Assembly: GCF_030150205.1 (NCBI RefSeq)
Contig: NZ_JASLGT010000026.1
Span: 115,798-179,797 of the forward strand
From: Niabella sp.
Lineage (GTDB): Bacteria > Bacteroidota > Bacteroidia > Chitinophagales > Chitinophagaceae
Direction of reading: 5' to 3'
Length of the DNA stretch: 64,000 bases
In this document: positions 62,502-64,000 of the stretch, in pieces
Position numbering within the stretch: the stretch's first letter is position 1
Layout of the letters: each line of letters opens with the position of its first letter
The notes under the pieces: model-generated
The model's database searches: none
What the model saw: only the letters and a program-made list of their open reading frames with translations
What the model was told of the DNA's origin: nothing
Position numbers and translations under genes: made by a program

Positions 62502-62562
62502 CCGGTTCGGAATCCGACTCTATCAGGTAAAGATCCTGGATGAAATTTTTTAGACCATTTAT

Positions 62563-62751
62563 ATGACAATTGAATATACGGTAGTCCATTCAATAGATGG
62601 AACAAATGGAATTATAGAAGCTGTAAGTCAGAAAATAAAAGAAGGCTGGGAGCCAATAGGCGGGGTTAGTGCAAGTGTAATCGATTTTTCGGAACATGGC
62701 ATGCCCAATGCTAATGCATTATATCAGGCAATGGTTAGAAGAAAGGATTAA
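62563..62751 (+). CDS. DUF1737 small protein
   Basis: 62 residues. MTIEYTVVHSIDGTNG, then EAVSQKIKEGWEPIGGVSAS and ALYQAMVRRKD match the DUF1737 pattern of YTVV..V...I..GW.P.GG....YQAM. These small cytoplasmic proteins have no established role. It follows the BIG2 lipoprotein gene by 61 bases and may be co-transcribed. Confidence 0.78.
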   Translation: MTIEYTVVHSIDGTNGIIEAVSQKIKEGWEPIGGVSASVIDFSEHGMPNANALYQAMVRRKD

Positions 62752-62995
62752 TACAGATCCTGTAAGGCAATATCGTTTGCATCTGAATGCGGTTGGGGAA
62801 GGAACGTGCGTTCCCTGCTTTTTGCTTTGATTTAATAGCCTAACCTGCCCGGCGGCATTTTTGTAAAGTATTGCCCGCCACAGCGCAATGAGCAAGCACG
62901 CAATGGTTGTATTCTTCCAATGAATAGCAGAGCACCCATGTCGCACAAGTTCCCCCCAGTCCCCGGCGGGCCTTTATTCATTGCCGAAGATTTAC

Positions 62996-63130
62996 CTAAT
63001 CATGTTCCGTTCCTGCAAACCCTTTGTGGTTGGCATTGTGTTTTCGCAAACGTTCCTGCAGGTTGTCGCCGGTAAAGCCAATATAATATTTGTTTTTGGC
63101 GGGTGAGTGCAAAATATAGACGTAGAACAT
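62996..63130 (-). pseudogene. Truncated GIY-YIG nuclease gene
   Basis: Minus-strand frame from ATG 63130: MFYVYILHSPAKNKYYIGFT, GDNLQERLRKHNANHKGFAG, then TEHD and a stop at 62996-62998. The first half of a GIY-YIG domain (YVYIL..YYIGFT...RL..HN) is intact, but the second half (normally another 40 residues) is missing, leaving 44 residues. The sequence after the stop shows no continuation in any frame I could follow. Probably a recently truncated gene. Confidence 0.75.
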
Positions 63131-63139
63131 AGGCGAATA

Positions 63140-63163
63140 AAAAAGCCCCGCAATTTGCGAGGC
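63140..63163 (-). terminator. Hairpin terminator upstream of the GIY-YIG remnant
   Basis: On the minus strand GCCTCGCA and TGCGGGGC pair around AAT, followed by six T residues. It must serve a minus-strand transcript from beyond 63163, yet no gene is evident there, which suggests that a gene or RNA was lost upstream. Confidence 0.65.
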
Positions 63164-63404
63164 CGTAGTGGGAGTTGATACAGCTTAAGGCCCATCGTGT
63201 ACACATTTCTTAAACATGATCAAACAACCTGGAACTTCATCAGGGACAGAATTTCGACAACTTAATAACGAATACTTATCGAAATAGAGCAGGCCTGGCC
63301 CGAAGGGCCCAATGTGCATAGCTCCCCGCTGGCGGGGGGAACAGATGGGGTACAGGACACGGCCCCGGAGGGGTCGAATATGATCTTACAATAAATATTT
63401 TTCA
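63164..63404. other. Region between the GIY-YIG remnant and the IS element
   Basis: 241 bases. Small GC-rich hairpins occur (GGCCCGAAGGGCC-type near 63297-63309, CCCCGC/GCGGGG near 63323-63338). No gene is supported. Confidence 0.4.
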
Positions 63405-63463
63405 GGTAGTGTTTAGTTCTTTGTGTAAATAAATATTAAGTAACTGTATTGGAGAGTTAACCA

Positions 63464-63525
63464 CCGGGCAGGTGAAGCGAAGTGAGGCGGAGCGTAGCGG
63501 AGCCGAACGAAGCGAACCTGCCCGG
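63464..63525. repeat. Hairpin-forming inverted repeat in the IS 5' region
   Basis: CCGGGCAGGT (63464-63473) and ACCTGCCCGG (63516-63525) enclose 42 purine-rich bases with repeated GAAGCGAAG/GCGGAGC phrases. It lies 50 bases before the transposase ATG and could limit its translation or read-in from outside transcripts. Confidence 0.6.
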
Positions 63526-63574
63526 GTTGCGGCCGGCGATTTGGCCCGGATTTTTTAACTTTAAATACAGTTTT

Positions 63575-64000
63575 ATGGAACAGGACAACAAATTACCCAA
63601 AGATTTCTTCAAGCAATTTACAAGCAAAGAAGATTTTCAATCATTTTTTAGTGAGCTCTACAAACAGGGCGTAGAGCAGATGTTACAAGCCGAACTTGAT
63701 AGCCACCTCGGTTATGAGAAGCATGCCAAAGATGGCAACAATACCGGCAATAGCCGTAACGGAACCTACCCCAAAAAGGTAAAAACCCAGTCCCTGGGCG
63801 ATATGGTGCTCAACATTCCCAGAGATCGCAACAGTGAGTTTGAACCGCAACTTATTCCTAAAGGTCAGCGCATGAGCGATAAGCTTGAAGAGTCCATTAT
63901 CGGCATGTATAGCCGGGGAATGACAACTTCCGATATCGTTGAACAGGTAAAGCAGGTATATGGTGTGGATGTGAGTGAAGGCACCATTTCTAATGTTACC
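63575..64000 (+). CDS. IS256-family transposase, C-terminus beyond window edge
   Basis: 142 codons visible, open to the right edge. The start MEQDNKLPKDFFKQF is followed by QGVEQMLQAELDSHLGYEKH, NSRNGTYPKKVKTQSLGDM, LNIPRDRNSEFEPQLIPKGQ, and SIIGMYSRGMTTSDIVEQV, the classic N-terminal half of Mutator/IS256 DDE transposases. The catalytic DDE residues are outside the window. Confidence 0.93.
   Translation, partial: MEQDNKLPKDFFKQFTSKEDFQSFFSELYKQGVEQMLQAELDSHLGYEKHAKDGNNTGNSRNGTYPKKVKTQSLGDMVLNIPRDRNSEFEPQLIPKGQRMSDKLEESIIGMYSRGMTTSDIVEQVKQVYGVDVSEGTISNVT

Larger units (their letters stand above)
63406..64000 (+). mobile_element. Left end of an IS256-family insertion sequence
   Basis: A candidate left inverted repeat starts GGTAGTGTTTAGTTCTTTG (63405-63430), in the style of IS256/mutator ends. 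About 145 bases later the transposase gene begins. Between them a purine-rich stretch is bracketed by CCGGGCAGGT/ACCTGCCCGG arms. The right end lies outside the window, so target-site duplication cannot be checked. Confidence 0.7.

Overview
The window looks like a chromosomal segment of a Bacteroidota bacterium, most likely of the family Chitinophagaceae. The reasons are the 285-residue primary sigma factor starting MRQLKI, several promoters with the Bacteroidota -7 motif TAnnTTTG, the lack of Shine-Dalgarno sequences, lipoproteins with SCKK/GCKK lipoboxes, two-component propeller sensors, secreted GH106/GH78 enzymes and sulfatases, and a SAM-I riboswitch ahead of metY-metX-hom. I see no phage, plasmid or CRISPR. 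The only transposon is an IS256-family element cut by the right edge.

Layout. 1-2.8 kb: a truncated AT-rich lipoprotein gene and a secreted protein of unknown function. 3-6.6 kb: housekeeping genes (hsp20, a bacilliredoxin, lgt, primary sigma factor). 6.6-7.4 kb: a tandem duplication of non-coding DNA. 7.4-14.2 kb: a sugar-nucleotide-type reductase, a DUF1684 protein, two guanidino-modifying enzymes (CtlX-like and arginine-deiminase-like), a DMT exporter, a second non-coding tandem duplication and a PPK2 polyphosphate kinase. 14.3-16.9 kb: a compact exported cluster of a TsdA-like dihaem cytochrome, a DsrE-like protein and a ModA-like binding protein. 17.4-25.6 kb: a DinB-like protein, then three exported glycosidases (GH71/99-like, GH106, GH78) that suggest rhamnose-rich glycan breakdown. 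25.8-39.8 kb: signalling and surface genes, namely a propeller histidine kinase, an RCC1-like surface protein, a LuxR remnant, an esterase, tRNA-Ser, a lipoprotein, a LamG protein and a TPR kinase with its NarL-type regulator. 40-43.2 kb: Fe-S repair protein RIC, a decayed membrane gene, a TetR regulator and a MarR-GNAT operon. 43.6-52.4 kb: an ABC permease, tsaD, the riboswitch-controlled metY-metX-hom operon and pckA. 52.7-60.5 kb: divergent sulfatases and a LytS/LytTR two-component system. 60.6-64 kb: small lipoproteins, a DUF1737 protein, a truncated GIY-YIG gene and the IS256 element.

Most interesting points. (1) Two surface proteins (29251-31770 and 35295-36458) share an odd C-terminus. 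The familiar Bacteroidota LPVTF...DGxxSxSKI module is split by a transmembrane helix, a basic loop, and a second hydrophobic stretch ending in a perfect-looking lipobox cysteine, as though an internal lipoprotein signal peptide had been inserted. (2) The metY leader combines a SAM-I riboswitch and terminator with a 35-codon ORF ending MCCPVCCMP that overlaps two hairpins, which looks like a Cys/Met-sensing leader peptide. (3) A box AAATCAT-N8-ATGATTT and its variants recur around the LamG gene and upstream of the TPR kinase. (4) A palindrome sits in the promoter of the GNAT-MarR operon, and two more elements lie upstream of the TetR gene. (5) Two loci of tandemly duplicated non-coding DNA share the same core sequence.
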